Shown here piece by piece: positions 22,378 to 23,707 of a stretch of 23,707 nt of DNA. The notes below the pieces were generated by a model that worked only from the letters and a program-made list of their open reading frames with translations, had not been told where the DNA came from and made no database searches. The number at the start of each line of letters is the position of its first letter. Position 1 is the stretch's first letter. Source of the DNA: a virus; IMG/VR virus record IMGVR_UViG_3300044630_001514, positions 1 to 23,707 of that record; one strand, 5' to 3'. The position numbers and the translations under genes are program-made.

Positions 22378-22895
22378 ATATAAACTAATGAAGTGTTATT
22401 ATTTGATTTTCCGTTTAGCATTCTATATAATGAACTATATTTAATGTTATTTTCTTTAGATGCAAGTGTAATTGATTCATAAATAACTCCATTGCTATTA
22501 TTTAAAACTCTTTTACAAACAACAGCTTTCATAGCTTTAAAAGCATTTTCACTAATTTTATTTAAACCATTGGCAAAAGCGTGTTTTTGATTTTCTGAAG
22601 CAGTAACCCATTCAAGATTGTTAATATTATTATTAGTCTTAACACCATCAAAGTGGTTAACATAATCTTTATTTTCCTTTTTATATAAAAAACTAATTGC
22701 AACTAGCCTATGTATGAGAAAATGTTTTGCATCGCCATTCTTACATAGTGAAATAGAATTATACCCATTACGATCTAACTTCTGCTTTAACATCTTTTCT
22801 TTCTTTGTAAATTGATTACCCAAAGACTTAACATTACCTAAAGTGCTTATTTGATAAATCCCTTCATATCCGATAATATCTTTCCAAATTTCCAT
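22374..22895 (-). CDS. HNH homing endonuclease with NUMOD4 domain (second copy)
   Basis: This 173-residue protein has the same architecture as the one at 20596-21162 but is clearly divergent. NUMOD4 is at residues 1-25 (E-I-W-K-D-I-I-G-Y-E-G-I-Y-Q-I-S), the HNH core about 62-106 (I-H-R-L-V with His62, V-N-H-F-D-G with His81, N-N-L-E-W), and a C-terminal DNA-reading repeat follows (N-N-S-N-G-V-I-Y-E-S-I-T-L-A-S-K). It stands free in the operon and ends with an ATGA overlap onto the membrane peptide gene. Upstream lies a 118-bp AT-rich gap with a weak CCCA/TGGG hairpin. Confidence 0.85.
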   Translation of the reverse strand: MEIWKDIIGYEGIYQISTLGNVKSLGNQFTKKEKMLKQKLDRNGYNSISLCKNGDAKHFLIHRLVAISFLYKKENKDYVNHFDGVKTNNNINNLEWVTASENQKHAFANGLNKISENAFKAMKAVVCKRVLNNSNGVIYESITLASKENNIKYSSLYRMLNGKSNNNTSLVYI

Positions 22896-23013
22896 GATGC
22901 CTAAAAATTAATTTTTCAAAAAAGGTGATATTTTAAAAATCGATAAAAAAAATATGAGAAAACCCCAAATTAAAAATATGGGCTTTTACTGTAATAAACC
23001 TTTAACCTATTTT

Positions 23014-23202
23014 CTACTTATTCTCTCCTTCGTGCAATAAATAAACTGCAACAAATGACTTAAAAAGTTGCTGCCAGTGCTTACCAAATCTTTCTTCAAC
23101 TTCTACCTTTAATCTAGTTGGTAATCTTACTGAAATTACGGATGTAGGCTCAAGTCTTGGTCTGCCCGCTTTGCGTAAATTTTGTGGTGTTTTTTCTTTC
23201 AT
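23014..23202 (-). CDS. Ribbon-helix-helix (CopG-like) regulator candidate
   Basis: From ATG 23202 the protein has 62 residues. A basic N-terminal arm (R-K-A-G-R-P-R) is followed by a strand T-S-V-I-S-V-R-L-P, then helix 'TRLKVEVEERFGK' and helix F-K-S-F-V-A-V-Y-L-L. Strand-helix-helix with a short basic arm is the ribbon-helix-helix DNA-binding fold, which acts as dimers on operator repeats. A longer reading from 23259 would run through the promoter box at 23228-23235, so I reject it. It may bind the 12-bp repeats at 23564-23650, which are nearby, but that is inference. Confidence 0.6.
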   Translation of the reverse strand: MKEKTPQNLRKAGRPRLEPTSVISVRLPTRLKVEVEERFGKHWQQLFKSFVAVYLLHEGENK

Positions 23203-23227
23203 TTTTATTTGAGTTATTTTCTTATGA

Positions 23228-23235
23228 CAAATGTA
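23228..23235 (-). promoter_or_regulatory. Promoter -7 box for the ribbon-helix-helix gene
   Basis: On the - strand the bases read TACATTTG, an exact TAnnTTTG -7 box, with transcription expected near 23223 and the ATG at 23202. The -33 element is poor: TATG lies 21 bases upstream, not TTG. The 13 bases TGTTTACATTTGT are identical to those of the promoter at 19816-19845. Confidence 0.5.
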
Positions 23236-23266
23236 AACAAATTCTTTTAATAAATTCATACATTTA

Positions 23267-23542
23267 TTACAAATATTTTATTACAAGTATTAGGGTTAAA
23301 AAAATATTTAAAATAATTATTGATCCTAAAAAAATCCCGACTAAGAGAATTATATTTTTCTCCAGGAAATTTAAAAATCTTTCCCAAAATTTTTTGGGAC
23401 TATGACCAATCTGCCCTGTAAGAGCCCGACCAACTTTTCCTGCATTTCCTTGCTTTCGAAATAGCTTATTTAGAATCATTCTAATTACTGTAAAATGGTT
23501 AATTCTATTTATCGTTTTTGGTAATTGTTTATAATTGTTCAT
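23267..23542 (-). CDS. Small membrane protein of unknown function
   Basis: This 91-residue reading has a basic N-terminal half (M-N-N-Y-K-Q-L-P-K ... 'LNKLFRKQGNAGKVGRALTG') and a C-terminal membrane helix (about residues 65-88, 'ILLVGIFLGSIIILNIFLTL'). It is the first gene of the leftward arm after the repeat region. The leader AATTTAAATACAAAATATT before ATG is A-rich as elsewhere. The basic half with a tail anchor suggests a cytoplasmic domain held at the membrane. No family is recognised, and a 17-base inverted repeat inside (23382-23399) raises the chance that this is partly non-coding. Confidence 0.45.
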   Translation of the reverse strand: MNNYKQLPKTINRINHFTVIRMILNKLFRKQGNAGKVGRALTGQIGHSPKKFWERFLNFLEKNIILLVGIFLGSIIILNIFLTLILVIKYL

Positions 23543-23563
23543 AATATTTTGTATTTAAATTGT

Positions 23564-23650
23564 TTTTAAGGTACTATAATTGGCTTTTAAGCTACTCAAA
23601 TAGTGGAGGCAATACGATTGCCTATTTAAGTCTAAAATAGTTGCTTAAAA
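23564..23650. repeat. Three copies of a 12-bp motif TTTTAAG[GC][TA]ACT
   Basis: Copies are at 23564-23575 (TTTTAAGGTACT), 23585-23596 (TTTTAAGCTACT) and, inverted, 23639-23650. The two direct copies are 21 bp apart, two turns of the helix, so they face the same side. Two shorter relatives (TATTTAAG) are at 23623 and 23681. The region is non-coding. Confidence 0.55.
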
Positions 23651-23702
23651 TCAAAGTATTAAAGTAATTAGGCAATAAGGTATTTAAGGCTATTAATAAG
23701 CC
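23607..23702. other. Hairpin-rich non-coding region at the right edge
   Basis: Perfect inverted repeats follow one another: AGGCAAT/ATTGCCT at 23607-23623 (loop ACG), CTATTT/AAATAG at 23622-23640, and GGCT/AGCC at 23688-23702. AGGCAATA recurs at 23670-23677. No reading frame, promoter box or tRNA was seen. The region continues beyond the window. Confidence 0.5.
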
Positions 23703-23707
23703 AATAT

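Noticed and set aside
23203-23259. Longer N-terminus of the ribbon-helix-helix protein
   Set aside because: It would cross a good -7 promoter box; ATG 23202 follows an A-rich leader.
23382-23399. Inverted repeat TCCCAAAA/TTTTGGGA as a terminator
   Set aside because: It lies within a plausible reading frame and has no T run after it in either direction.
23400-23470. Possible tRNA in the GC-richer patch
   Set aside because: No T-loop (GGTTCGAATCC-like) sequence and no cloverleaf could be drawn.
1-23707. CRISPR array, integrase or insertion sequence
   Set aside because: No regularly spaced repeats, recombinase motifs or transposase frames were seen.

Overview
The window looks like about half of the genome of a tailed phage (or prophage) with a long, probably non-contractile tail that infects a Bacteroidota host, plausibly a Flavobacterium relative. 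The evidence is AT-rich DNA, starts preceded by A-rich leaders instead of Shine-Dalgarno sites, promoter boxes of the Bacteroidota TTG-N19/21-TAnnTTTG type, and structural proteins with DUF11 and DUF5977-like domains. The family calls were made by eye from the translations; no database search was run.

Left arm (1-14062, + strand), late genes. Tail genes come first: the end of the tail tube protein, a tail assembly chaperone with a -1 frameshift extension (A AAA AAG), the tape measure protein, a large tail-tip or hub protein, a lectin-like protein, a fibre with an S74 self-cleaving chaperone, and an adhesin with Ig-like domains. A promoter at 10750-10781 then starts a second block: two unknown proteins, a membrane/coiled-coil holin candidate, a GH24 lysozyme, a lipoprotein with a C-terminal membrane helix (unimolecular spanin candidate), and a metallophosphoesterase.

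Middle (14063-14215). The two arms converge here, with one hairpin terminator per direction.

Right arm (14216-23542, - strand), early and replication genes read leftwards in a tightly overlapping operon. In order of transcription: a small membrane protein, a ribbon-helix-helix regulator, an HNH endonuclease, small unknown proteins, a RusA-like resolvase, a second HNH endonuclease, an NTP-pyrophosphatase-like protein, an SSB-like protein with an acidic tail, a RecE-like PD-(D/E)XK nuclease, many very small proteins, a replication protein related to phage O/primosome proteins, and DnaB helicase. Five genes under 60 codons were found by reading the DNA: 17019-17156, 17379-17543, 19644-19793, 21146-21259 and 22270-22377. 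Three of these encode single-helix membrane peptides.

Right edge (23543-23707). This non-coding stretch has three copies of a 12-bp motif and several hairpins, and is a candidate operator region or origin. A related-looking tandem palindrome lies just upstream of dnaB.

No tRNA, CRISPR array, insertion sequence, integrase or reverse transcriptase was seen.
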